Assembly: GCF_022539665.2 (NCBI RefSeq)
Contig: NC_081332.1
Location: 248,001 to 312,000, forward strand
Source: Daphnia carinata
Lineage: Eukaryota > Arthropoda > Branchiopoda > Diplostraca > Daphniidae
DNA: 64,000 nucleotides
Reading direction: 5' to 3'
Shown here: positions 10,949-20,293 of the stretch, one piece after another
Position numbering within the stretch: position 1 is the stretch's first letter
How the letters are laid out: each line of letters starts with the position of its first letter
The notes under the pieces: model-generated
Seen by the model: only the letters and a program-made list of their open reading frames with translations
What the model was told of the DNA's origin: nothing
Database searches by the model: none
Program-made: the position numbers and the translations under genes

Positions 10949-11030
10949 GACGAGGTGACCGAGCGGTTAAGGTGATGGACTGCTAATCCATTGTGCATTG
11001 CACGCGTGGGTTCGAATCCCATCTTCGTCG
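10949..11030 (+). tRNA. tRNA-Ser (GCT), unit 10
   Basis: Same sequence as unit 1. Confidence 0.95.
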
Positions 11031-11142
11031 TGATCATTTAATCCTCCAATTGATACCGAAATTTATCGAATACTTACGAAATTATAATCGCAATAAAACC
11101 GTTGGTTTCTTCGTGAAACTTACAGGGTCGAACTTATATGAC

Positions 11143-11214
11143 GGTTCCATGGTGTAATGGTTAGCACTTCAGACTCTGACTCTGACAATCTGAGTTCGAT
11201 TCTCAGTAGGACCT
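11143..11214 (+). tRNA. tRNA-Gln (CTG), unit 10
   Basis: Same sequence as unit 1. The spacer that follows carries the 8-bp deletion near 11375. Confidence 0.9.
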
Positions 11215-11712
11215 GAGACAGTGAAGCCAACGACAAACATTTTTCAACACTACCCTTTTCGTAGAAGCCACTCTTGTGACAAACGCGTTTTTTTTTTCAT
11301 TTCCACTGTGAAAGTTTTCAAGTGTATCGTAGAAACGTACCCCTTCTTTAAGTCAACGTTTGAACCATTTCTCCTATGACTGGCTCTACCTTGAAAGCTA
11401 AAACATATTAACTGTTCTCCCCCCTTATTTTGTCGCCTGCTTCTTTTCCTCCCCGAATACTACTTTGATACACGGTTTGGAACACTAAGTAACAACCTAT
11501 TTCTGTGGTTTAAGTTATGCTGTTTTCTTCTGAATCGGTTAACTTGTTTTACTCTGAGTGCAATTTCCCTAAGACGATTATCTCCCAGTGATCGGGCGGA
11601 TCGATTTGGATTTGGTTCATGTTTGAATTAAAATTGAGAACGATGCGATCGAACACTGCCCTTGCAGTGCGAGTTGGATCTAAATGTTGGAACAAAAACC
11701 TAATGCAGAAAC

Positions 11713-11785
11713 TGCCCCGAGTGAGGTTCGAACTCACGACCTCGAGATTATGAGACTCGCGCGCTGCCTACTGCGCTATCGAGGC
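11713..11785 (-). tRNA. tRNA-Met (CAT), unit 11
   Basis: Same sequence as unit 1. Confidence 0.95.
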
Positions 11786-11884
11786 ATTGTATTAATTAGA
11801 AAATTAATCATGTAAAACAGATCATTCTTTGGTAGGGTGCAGTAAAGACACAAGTGAGGTTATCATGGCAGACACAATATGTAA

Positions 11885-11957
11885 GCCCGGTTAGCTCAGT
11901 CGGTAGAGCGCGGGACTTTTAATCCTGAGGTCGAGGGTTCAAGTCCCTCATCGGGCG
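11885..11957 (+). tRNA. tRNA-Lys (TTT), unit 11
   Basis: Same sequence as unit 1. Confidence 0.95.
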
Positions 11958-12074
11958 ACATGAAATCATATTCTATAATTCAAATATTGTGCATACATGC
12001 CCAATGCTGGGAATGTTTATTGAAAAAAGGCTTACGGTTCATTGTTACTCGAGTAAAATTGTAATCAGTTTGTG

Positions 12075-12156
12075 GACGAGGTGACCGAGCGGTTAAGGTG
12101 ATGGACTGCTAATCCATTGTGCATTGCACGCGTGGGTTCGAATCCCATCTTCGTCG
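12075..12156 (+). tRNA. tRNA-Ser (GCT), unit 11
   Basis: Same sequence as unit 1. Confidence 0.95.
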
Positions 12157-12268
12157 TAATCATTTAGTCCTCCAATTGATACCGAAATTTATCGAATACT
12201 TACGAAATTATAATCGCAATAAAACCGTTGGTTTCTTCGTGAAACTTACAGGGTCGAACTTATATGAC

Positions 12269-12340
12269 GGTTCCATGGTGTAATGGTTAGCACTTCAGAC
12301 TCTGACTCTGACAATCTGAGTTCGATTCTCAGTAGGACCT
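12269..12340 (+). tRNA. tRNA-Gln (CTG), unit 11
   Basis: Same sequence as unit 1. Confidence 0.9.
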
Positions 12341-12847
12341 GAGACAGTGAAGCCAACGACAAACATTTTTCAACACTACCCTTTTCGTAGAAGCCACTCT
12401 TGTGACAAACGCGTTTTTTTTTTTCATTTCCACTGTGAAAGTTTTCAAGTGTATCGTAGAAACGTACCCCTTCTTTAAGTCAACGTTTGAACCATTTCTC
12501 CTGTGTCCTTGAGACTGGCTCTACCTTGAAAGCTAAAACATATTAACTGTTCTCCCCCCTTATTTTGTCGCCTGCTTCTTTTCCTCCCCGAATACTACTT
12601 TGATACACGGTTTGGAACACTAAGTAACAACCTATTTCTGTGGTTTAAGTTATGCTGTTTTCTTCTGAATCGGTTAACTTGTTTTACTCTGAGTGCAATT
12701 TCCCTAAGACGATTATCTCCCAGTGATCGGGCGGATCGATTTGGATTTGGTTCATGTTTGAATTAAAATTGAGAACGATGCGATCGAACACTGCCCTTGC
12801 AGTGCGAGTTGGATCTAAATGTTGGAACAAAAACCTAATGCAGAAAC

Positions 12848-12920
12848 TGCCCCGAGTGAGGTTCGAACTCACGACCTCGAGATTATGAGACTCGCGCGCT
12901 GCCTACTGCGCTATCGAGGC
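12848..12920 (-). tRNA. tRNA-Met (CAT), unit 12
   Basis: Same sequence as unit 1. Confidence 0.95.
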
Positions 12921-13019
12921 ATTGTATTAATTAGAAAATTAATCATGTAAAACAGATCATTCTTTGGTAGGGTGCAGTAAAGACACAAGTGAGGTTATCA
13001 TGGCAGACACAATATGTAA

Positions 13020-13092
13020 GCCCGGTTAGCTCAGTCGGTAGAGCGCGGGACTTTTAATCCTGAGGTCGAGGGTTCAAGTCCCTCATCGGGCG
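13020..13092 (+). tRNA. tRNA-Lys (TTT), unit 12
   Basis: Same sequence as unit 1. Confidence 0.95.
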
Positions 13093-13209
13093 ACATGAAA
13101 TCATATTCTATAATTCAAATATTGTGCATACATGCCCAATGCTGGGAATGTTTATTGAAAAAAGGCTTACGGTTCATTGTTACTCGAGTAAAATTGTAAT
13201 CAGTTGGCG

Positions 13210-13291
13210 GACGAGGTGACCGAGCGGTTAAGGTGATGGACTGCTAATCCATTGTGCATTGCACGCGTGGGTTCGAATCCCATCTTCGTCG
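13210..13291 (+). tRNA. tRNA-Ser (GCT), unit 12
   Basis: Same sequence as unit 1. Confidence 0.95.
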
Positions 13292-13403
13292 TGAACATTT
13301 AGTCCTCCAATTGATACCGAAATTTATCGAATACTTACGAAATTATAATCGCAATAAAACCGTTGGTTTCTTCGTGAAACTTACAGGGTCGAACTTATAT
13401 GAC

Positions 13404-13475
13404 GGTTCCATGGTGTAATGGTTAGCACTTCAGACTCTGACTCTGACAATCTGAGTTCGATTCTCAGTAGGACCT
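13404..13475 (+). tRNA. tRNA-Gln (CTG), unit 12
   Basis: Same sequence as unit 1. Confidence 0.9.
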
Positions 13476-13981
13476 GAGACAGTGAAGCCAACGACAAACA
13501 TTTTTCAACACTACCCTTTTCGTAGAAGCCACTCTTGTGACAAACGCGTTTTTTTTTTCATTTCCACTGTGAAAGTTTTCAAGTGTATCGTAGAAACGTA
13601 CCCCTTCTTTAAGTCAACGTTTGAACCATTTCTCCTGTGTCCTTGAGACTGGCTCTACCTTGAAAGCTAAAACATATTAACTGTTCTCCCCCCTTATTTT
13701 GTCGCCTGCTTCTTTTCCTCCCCGAATACTACTTTGATACACGGTTTGGAACACTAAGTAACAACCTATTTCTGTGGTTTAAGTTATGCTGTTTTCTTCT
13801 GAATCGGTTAACTTGTTTTACTCTGAGTGCAATTTCCCTAAGACGATTATCTCCCAGTGATCGGGCGGATCGATTTGGATTTGGTTCATGTTTGAATTAA
13901 AATTGAGAACGATGCGATCGAACACTGCCCTTGCAGTGCGAGTTGGATCTAAATGTTGGAACAAAAACCTAATGCAGAAAC

Positions 13982-14054
13982 TGCCCCGAGTGAGGTTCGA
14001 ACTCACGACCTCGAGATTATGAGACTCGCGCGCTGCCTACTGCGCTATCGAGGC
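13982..14054 (-). tRNA. tRNA-Met (CAT), unit 13
   Basis: Same sequence as unit 1. Confidence 0.95.
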
Positions 14055-14153
14055 ATTGTATTAATTAGAAAATTAATCATGTAAAACAGATCATTCTTTG
14101 GTAGGGTGCAGTAAAGACACAAGTGAGGTTATCATGGCAGACACAATATGTAA

Positions 14154-14226
14154 GCCCGGTTAGCTCAGTCGGTAGAGCGCGGGACTTTTAATCCTGAGGT
14201 CGAGGGTTCAAGTCCCTCATCGGGCG
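14154..14226 (+). tRNA. tRNA-Lys (TTT), unit 13
   Basis: Same sequence as unit 1. Confidence 0.95.
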
Positions 14227-14343
14227 ACATGAAATCATATTCTATAATTCAAATATTGTGCATACATGCCCAATGCTGGGAATGTTTATTGAAAAAAGGC
14301 TTACGGTTCATTGTTACTCGAGTAAAATTGTAATCAGTTTGTG

Positions 14344-14425
14344 GACGAAGTGACCGAGCGGTGAACGTGATGGACTACTAATCCATTGTGCATTGCACGC
14401 GTGGATTCGAATCCCATTTTCGTTG
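14344..14425 (+). tRNA. tRNA-Ser variant with anticodon ACT, probable pseudogene, unit 13
   Basis: The only strongly diverged Ser copy inside the main array. The loop CTACTAA gives anticodon ACT instead of GCT. There are also changes in the D-arm (GCGGTGAACG), the T-stem (GTGGA facing CCCAT) and both acceptor strands (GACGAAG/TTTCGTT, still pairable with wobbles). The T-stem mismatch and the number of changes favour a pseudogene. An expressed variant that reads AGT cannot be excluded. Confidence 0.75.
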
Positions 14426-14537
14426 TATTCATTTAATCCTCCAATTGATACCGAAATTTATCGAATACTTACGAAATTATAATCGCAATAAAACCGTTGG
14501 TTTCTTCGTGAAACTTACAGGGTCGAACTTATATGAC

Positions 14538-14609
14538 GGTTCTATGGTGTAATGGTTAGCACTTCAGACTCTGACTCTGACAATCTGAGTTCGATTCTCA
14601 GTAGGACCT
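14538..14609 (+). tRNA. tRNA-Gln (CTG), unit 13, acceptor restored
   Basis: The acceptor 5' strand is GGTTCTA, so T6 pairs with A67 and the mismatch common to the array is removed. Confidence 0.92.
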
Positions 14610-15116
14610 GAGACAGTGAAGCCAACGACAAACATTTTTCAACACTACCCTTTTCGTAGAAGCCACTCTTGTGACAAACGCGTTTTTTTTTTTCATTTCC
14701 ACTGTGAAAGTTTTCAAGTGTATCGTAGAAACGTACCCCTTCTTTAAGTCAACGTTTGAACCATTTCTCCTGTGTCCTTGAGACTGGCTCTACCTTGAAA
14801 GCTAAAACATATTAACTGTTCTCCCCCCTTATTTTGTCGCCTGCTTCTTTTCCTCCCCGAATACTACTTTGATACACGGTTTGGAACACTAAGTAACAAC
14901 CTATTTCTGTGGTTTAAGTTATGCTGTTTTCTTCTGAATCGGTTAACTTGTTTTACTCTGAGTGCAATTTCCCTAAGACGATTATCTCCCAGTGATCGGG
15001 CGGATCGATTTGGATTTGGTTCATGTTTGAATTAAAATTGAGAACGATGCGATCGAACACTGCCCTTGCAGTGCGAGTTGGATCTAAATGTTGGAACAAA
15101 AACCTAATGCAGAAAC

Positions 15117-15189
15117 TGCCCCGAGTGAGGTTCGAACTCACGACCTCGAGATTATGAGACTCGCGCGCTGCCTACTGCGCTATCGAGGC
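15117..15189 (-). tRNA. tRNA-Met (CAT), unit 14
   Basis: Same sequence as unit 1. Confidence 0.95.
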
Positions 15190-15288
15190 ATTGTATTAAT
15201 TAGAAAATTAATCATGTAAAACAGATCATTCTTTGGTAGGGTGCAGTAAAGACACAAGTGAGGTTATCATGGCAGACACAATATGTAA

Positions 15289-15361
15289 GCCCGGTTAGCT
15301 CAGTCGGTAGAGCGCGGGACTTTTAATCCTGAGGTCGAGGGTTCAAGTCCCTCATCGGGCG
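15289..15361 (+). tRNA. tRNA-Lys (TTT), unit 14
   Basis: Same sequence as unit 1. Confidence 0.95.
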
Positions 15362-15478
15362 ACATGAAATCATATTCAATAATTCAAATATTGTGCATAC
15401 ATGCCCAATGCTGGGAATGTTTATTGAAAAAAGGCTTACGGTTCATTGTTACTCGAGTAAAATTGTAATCAGTTGGTG

Positions 15479-15560
15479 GACGAGGTGACCGAGCGGTTAA
15501 GGTGATGGACTGCTAATCCATTGTGCATTGCACGCGTGGGTTCGAATCCCATCTTCGTCG
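15479..15560 (+). tRNA. tRNA-Ser (GCT), unit 14
   Basis: Same sequence as unit 1. Confidence 0.95.
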
Positions 15561-15672
15561 TGAAATTTTAATCCTCCAATTGATACCGAAATTTATCGAA
15601 TACTTACGAAATTATAATCGCAATAAAACCGTTGGTTTCTTCGTGAAACTTACAGGGTCGAACTTATATGAC

Positions 15673-15744
15673 GGTTCCATGGTGTAATGGTTAGCACTTC
15701 AGACTCTGACTCTGACAATCTGAGTTCGATTCTCAGTAGGACCT
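15673..15744 (+). tRNA. tRNA-Gln (CTG), unit 14
   Basis: Same sequence as unit 1. Confidence 0.9.
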
Positions 15745-16249
15745 GAGACAGTGAAGCCAACGACAAACATTTTTCAACACTACCCTTTTCGTAGAAGCCA
15801 CTCTTGTGACAAACGCGTTTTTTTTTTCATTTCCACTGTGAAAGTTTTCAAGTGTATCGTAGAAACGTACCCCTTCTTTAAGTCAACGTTTGAACCATTT
15901 CTCCTGTGTCCTTGAGACTGGCTCTACCTTGAAAGCTAAAACATATTAACTGTTCTCCCCCTTATTTTGTCGCCTGCTTCTTTTCCTCCCCGAATACTAC
16001 TTTGATACACGGTTTGGAACACTAAGTAACAACCTATTTCTGTGGTTTAAGTTATGCTGTTTTCTTCTGAATCGGTTAACTTGTTTTACTCTGAGTGCAA
16101 TTTCCCTAAGACGATTATCTCCCAGTGATCGGGCGGATCGATTTGGATTTGGTTCATGTTTGAATTAAAATTGAGAACGATGCGATCGAACACTGCCCTT
16201 GCAGTGCGAGTTGGATCTAAATGTTGGAACAAAAACCTAATGCAGAAAC

Positions 16250-16322
16250 TGCCCCGAGTGAGGTTCGAACTCACGACCTCGAGATTATGAGACTCGCGCG
16301 CTGCCTACTGCGCTATCGAGGC
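16250..16322 (-). tRNA. tRNA-Met (CAT), unit 15
   Basis: Same sequence as unit 1. Confidence 0.95.
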
Positions 16323-16421
16323 ATTGTATTAATTAGAAAATTAATCATGTAAAACAGATCATTCTTTGGTAGGGTGCAGTAAAGACACAAGTGAGGTTAT
16401 CATGGCAGACACAATATGTAA

Positions 16422-16494
16422 GCCCGGTTAGCTCAGTCGGTAGAGCGCGGGACTTTTAATCCTGAGGTCGAGGGTTCAAGTCCCTCATCGGGCG
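16422..16494 (+). tRNA. tRNA-Lys (TTT), unit 15
   Basis: Same sequence as unit 1. Confidence 0.95.
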
Positions 16495-16611
16495 ACATGA
16501 AATCATATTCTATAATTCAAATATTGTGCATACATGCCCAATGCTGGGAATGTTTATTGAAAAAAGGCTTACGGTTCATTGTTACTCGAGTAAAATTGTA
16601 ATCAGTTTGCG

Positions 16612-16693
16612 GACGAGGTGACCGAGCGGTTAAGGTGATGGACTGCTAATCCATTGTGCATTGCACGCGTGGGTTCGAATCCCATCTTCGTCG
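16612..16693 (+). tRNA. tRNA-Ser (GCT), unit 15
   Basis: Same sequence as unit 1. Confidence 0.95.
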
Positions 16694-16805
16694 TGATCGT
16701 TTAATCCTCCAATTGATACCGAAATTTATCGAATACTTACGAAATTATAATCGCAATAAAACCGTTGGTTTCTTCGTGAAACTTACAGGGTCGAACTTAT
16801 ATGAC

Positions 16806-16877
16806 GGTTCTATGGTGTAATGGTTAGCACTTCAGACTCTGACTCTGACAATCTGAGTTCAAATCTCAGTAGGACCT
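16806..16877 (+). tRNA. tRNA-Gln (CTG), unit 15, acceptor restored
   Basis: Carries T6 as in unit 13, and a T-loop TTCAAAT in place of TTCGATT. That T-loop is closer to the eukaryotic consensus and is also found in the remnant Gln copies at 49980 and 57389. Confidence 0.92.
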
Positions 16878-17384
16878 GAGACAGTGAAGCCAACGACAAA
16901 CATTTTTCAACACTACCCTTTTCGTAGAAGCCACTCTTGTGACAAACGCGTTTTTTTTTTTCATTTCCACTGTGAAAGTTTTCAAGTGTATCGTAGAAAC
17001 GTACCCCTTCTTTAAGTCAACGTTTGAACCATTTCTCCTGTGTCCTTGAGACTGGCTCTACCTTGAAAGCTAAAACATATTAACTGTTCTCCCCCCTTAT
17101 TTTGTCGCCTGCTTCTTTTCCTCCCCGAATACTACTTTGATACACGGTTTGGAACACTAAGTAACAACCTATTTCTGTGGTTTAAGTTATGCTGTTTTCT
17201 TCTGAATCGGTTAACTTGTTTTACTCTGAGTGCAATTTCCCTAAGACGATTATCTCCCAGTGATCGGGCGGATCGATTTGGATTTGGTTCATGTTTGAAT
17301 TAAAATTGAGAACGATGCGATCGAACACTGCCCTTGCAGTGCGAGTTGGATCTAAATGTTGGAACAAAAACCTAATGCAGAAAC

Positions 17385-17457
17385 TGCCCCGAGTGAGGTT
17401 CGAACTCACGACCTCGAGATTATGAGACTCGCGCGCTGCCTACTGCGCTATCGAGGC
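17385..17457 (-). tRNA. tRNA-Met (CAT), unit 16
   Basis: Same sequence as unit 1. Confidence 0.95.
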
Positions 17458-17556
17458 ATTGTATTAATTAGAAAATTAATCATGTAAAACAGATCATTCT
17501 TTGGTAGGGTGCAGTAAAGACACAAGTGAGGTTATCATGGCAGACACAATATGTAA

Positions 17557-17629
17557 GCCCGGTTAGCTCAGTCGGTAGAGCGCGGGACTTTTAATCCTGA
17601 GGTCGAGGGTTCAAGTCCCTCATCGGGCG
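17557..17629 (+). tRNA. tRNA-Lys (TTT), unit 16
   Basis: Same sequence as unit 1. Confidence 0.95.
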
Positions 17630-17746
17630 ACATGAAATCATATTCTATAATTCAAATATTGTGCATACATGCCCAATGCTGGGAATGTTTATTGAAAAAA
17701 GGCTTACGGTTCATTGTTACTCGAGTAAAATTGTAATCAGTTTGCG

Positions 17747-17828
17747 GACGAGGTGACCGAGCGGTTAAGGTGATGGACTGCTAATCCATTGTGCATTGCA
17801 CGCGTGGGTTCGAATCCCATCTTCGTCG
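17747..17828 (+). tRNA. tRNA-Ser (GCT), unit 16
   Basis: Same sequence as unit 1. Confidence 0.95.
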
Positions 17829-17940
17829 TGATCGTTTAATCCTCCAATTGATACCGAAATTTATCGAATACTTACGAAATTATAATCGCAATAAAACCGT
17901 TGGTTTCTTCGTGAAACTTACAGGGTCGAACTTATATGAC

Positions 17941-18012
17941 GGTTCCATGGTGTAATGGTTAGCACTTCAGACTCTGACTCTGACAATCTGAGTTCGATTC
18001 TCAGTAGGACCT
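17941..18012 (+). tRNA. tRNA-Gln (CTG), unit 16
   Basis: Same sequence as unit 1. Confidence 0.9.
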
Positions 18013-18521
18013 GAGACAGTGAAGCCAACGACAAACATTTTTCAACACTACCCTTTTCGTAGAAGCCACTCTTGTGACAAACGCGTTTTTTTTTTTTTCA
18101 TTTCCACTGTGAAAGTTTTCAAGTGTATCGTAGAAACTTACCCCTTCTTTAAGTCAACGTTTGAACCATTTCTCCTGTGTCCTTGAGACTGGCTCTACCT
18201 TGAAAGCTAAAACATATTAACTGTTCTCCCCCCTTATTTTGTCGCCTGCTTCTTTTCCTCCCCGAATACTACTTTGATACACGGTTTGGAACACTAAGTA
18301 ACAACCTATTTCTGTGGTTTAAGTTATGCTGTTTTCTTCTGAATCGGTTAACTTGTTTTACTCTGAGTGCAATTTCCCTAAGACGATTATCTCCCAGTGA
18401 TCGGGCGGATCGATTTGGATTTGGTTCATGTTTGAATTAAAATTGAGAACGATGCGATCGAACACTGCCCTTGCAGTGCGAGTTGGATCTAAATGTTGGA
18501 ACAAAAACCTAATGCAGAAAC

Positions 18522-18594
18522 TGCCCCGAGTGAGGTTCGAACTCACGACCTCGAGATTATGAGACTCGCGCGCTGCCTACTGCGCTATCGAGGC
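18522..18594 (-). tRNA. tRNA-Met (CAT), unit 17
   Basis: Same sequence as unit 1. Confidence 0.95.
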
Positions 18595-18693
18595 ATTGTA
18601 TTAATTAGAAAATTAATCATGTAAAACAGATCATTCTTTGGTAGGGTGCAGTAAAGACACAAGTGAGGTTATCATGGCAGACACAATATTTAA

Positions 18694-18766
18694 GCCCGGT
18701 TAGCTCAGTCGGTAGAGCGCGGGACTTTTAATCCTGAGGTCAAGGGTTCAAGTCCCTCATCGGGCG
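18694..18766 (+). tRNA. tRNA-Lys (TTT), unit 17 variant
   Basis: One T-stem change (AAGGG facing CCCTC) leaves an A-C mismatch at pair 49-65. Unit 4 has the same change with compensation. Gypsy element A begins 14 bp beyond this gene. Confidence 0.88.
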
Positions 18767-18776
18767 ACATGAAATC

Positions 18777-18780
18777 ATAT
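18777..18780. repeat. Target-site duplication of element A, left copy
   Basis: ATAT, matched by ATAT at 27249-27252. Removing the element and one copy restores the uninterrupted unit sequence seen in the other repeats. Confidence 0.8.
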
Positions 18781-19075
18781 ACTCACCATCCGTTGGAGAT
18801 GATCGTCTTTCTCCATCCGATCGCTTTAGCCTTGGATGGTCGGAACATGCGGCCACGGGAAATAGCTCGGGCAGAGTAGTGGGGGCAGTCAGTCTTTTGG
18901 TGTTAATCAGTCCAGTTAGTCGATTTGTGTTGGTCTATGTGTTTTAACGTGCGCGCTTCTACCATTAGTGTATCCAGTTTTTCTCCCTTGTAATGTTATC
19001 TTCCTAGTGACATACTGTGTGTAGTTGGTTGATCGAAGCCCTCTAATAAACGTTTTTCCCAGATCACTCGTTACA
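18781..19075 (+). repeat. Element A 5' LTR, lacking its first 99 bp
   Basis: Aligns without gaps to 26954-27248 of the 3' LTR. The first 99 bp (26855-26953 in the 3' copy) are absent, although the target duplication directly abuts it. It ends in TCGTTACA. A polyadenylation signal AATAAA lies at 19045-19050. Confidence 0.92.
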
Positions 19076-19093
19076 TGGTGGAGATGCAGGGTA
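19076..19093 (+). other. Primer-binding site, element A
   Basis: TGGTGGAGATGC directly after the LTR end, in the expected position for a tRNA 3'-CCA primer. It does not match the 3' ends of the Met, Lys, Ser or Gln tRNAs in the array. The primer tRNA is not identified. Confidence 0.6.
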
Positions 19094-19372
19094 CACCTGC
19101 CTGCTAGAGCGAGGTAAGTCTTTTGGCGTTTTCGTGAAGGTAATAGTGGAGTAAGGAGCTAGGAGGCGGGTACTGTTGAGAGGTCCTTGGGAAGTGCGAC
19201 CAGCGGGTACGGTTACCTTAAATTGCTTGGGCATAGGACCACAGTTCCGGCCGAACTTCTTGCCCCTCTATTTTCCTCCACCGCCTGTGAAGACCTTGTT
19301 CTGTGGGTAAAATAGGTGTACGGGGGGAACCTTGAGACCGGAGAGTCGTAGGATTTCGGGTTAAGGGGGTAG
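19094..19372 (+). other. Element A untranslated leader
   Basis: GC-rich leader between the PBS and the first gag ATG. I see no gene in it; it probably holds packaging signals. Confidence 0.6.
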
Positions 19373-20293
19373 ATGAATTTTGGTCAACTTAGGCAAAGTA
19401 AAAGGATAAGGGGGATAGCAGCCTCACCTGAGAGGGAGACTAGGGAGCACGTAGAACAAGGAAGGGAATTGGGGGTTAAGCCTAAAGCCCCGACGGGAGC
19501 CTGCGTAGACGCAGGGACTCAGACTTCGCCCACGATCGGCCATTCGGCTTCAAACCTTGGAGCTGAATCTCAGAAACCGGTCGGGAGCGTAGGTGCACAG
19601 ACTCAGGTTGTCTGTAATTACCAGAGGTTGCGAGAGCAACAGAAACCTCGGGATAGTGGGATAGGAGAGCAGACGGTAGTCGAGCCGGAGAGCACCGGTG
19701 AGGAAGTAGGTGGGAGAGAACATGCGTCAACGTACCCACTTTTCCTCGACAGTAAGTCGGCCAGTAGGGGCGAGTTAGTTGAGGGTGCAATAGAGGGAAC
19801 GGTCGCCGAATCCCTGCAGTGGGACTCGGGAGATTTGCGCGAGGTTTTGGCGGAACCGGGACCTTCAGAAGGAGAGGCTAGCGGAGACTTGGGCTCAAGC
19901 TTCCGGGGGGCAAGCTTCCGGGGTTGGAGAGGTCCTAACGATTCTTCGGGAGGTTCGCCTGTAGAGACTTCTAGTGACGAAGGGGAGACCAGCGGCGAAG
20001 TTGATAGTAGCACCGTCCCTTTCCCCTTACCACAGCTCGCAATGGACCAGCGGGCACCGGCCCCTCAGCTGAAGTATCGTTCTCCTCCAATTTTCTGCGG
20101 GAAAAAGGAGGAGGATGCGGCCGATTGGTTGGAGCGCTACGAGAGTACTGCTCAGTACAACCGCTGGGGGAATACCGAGAAGGCCGAAATTTTGGAATGC
20201 ATTTGGATGGAGCGGCTCGTAAGTGGTTTCTTTGCTCGGGCGCTCCCACGGATTGGGAGGATACTCCAGCGGTGGCAGCGGCACCGGGGGTAG
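19373..20293 (+). pseudogene. gag: Element A gag, N-terminal part, frameshifted
   Basis: Begins at the first good ATG after the leader. About 250 residues of low-complexity Ser/Glu/Gly-rich sequence lead into the start of a retrotransposon capsid fold (PPIFCGKKEEDAADWLERY, about residues 241-259). After residue 272, at an A-run at 20187-20189, the capsid sequence continues in the -1 frame while this frame runs on as nonsense to 20293. The simplest reading is loss of one A from the run. It is followed by the capsid half encoded in the 20125-23412 frame. No CCHC zinc knuckle is present, as is common in errantivirus Gag. Confidence 0.85.

Larger units (their letters stand above)
1..18780. repeat. 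Tandem array of a ~1.13-kb four-tRNA unit (units 1-17, left part)
   Basis: Head-to-tail repeats with a period of 1,126-1,140 bp, most often 1,133-1,135. Each unit holds tRNA-Met(CAT) on the minus strand, then tRNA-Lys(TTT), tRNA-Ser(GCT) and tRNA-Gln on the plus strand, followed by about 500 bp of spacer. Measured from a fixed spacer point, units begin at 211, 1346, 2479, 3614, 4749, 5889, 7023, 8156, 9290, 10423, 11549, 12684, 13818, 14953, 16086, 17221 and 18358. Differences between units are mostly T-run or C-run length changes, an 8-bp deletion near 11375 and a 4-bp insertion near 4881. The window opens inside a unit, so the array continues upstream. The near identity indicates recent amplification or strong homogenisation. 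Confidence 0.97.

Noticed and set aside
1..18780. CRISPR-like array
   Set aside because: The repeats are 1.1 kb long and tRNA-bearing in a eukaryotic context, with no short repeats and unique spacers.
20180..20200. Programmed -1 frameshift in element A gag
   Set aside because: The shift lies in the middle of the capsid and the bases do not form a canonical slippery heptamer in the zero frame. Loss of one A from an A-run explains it more simply.
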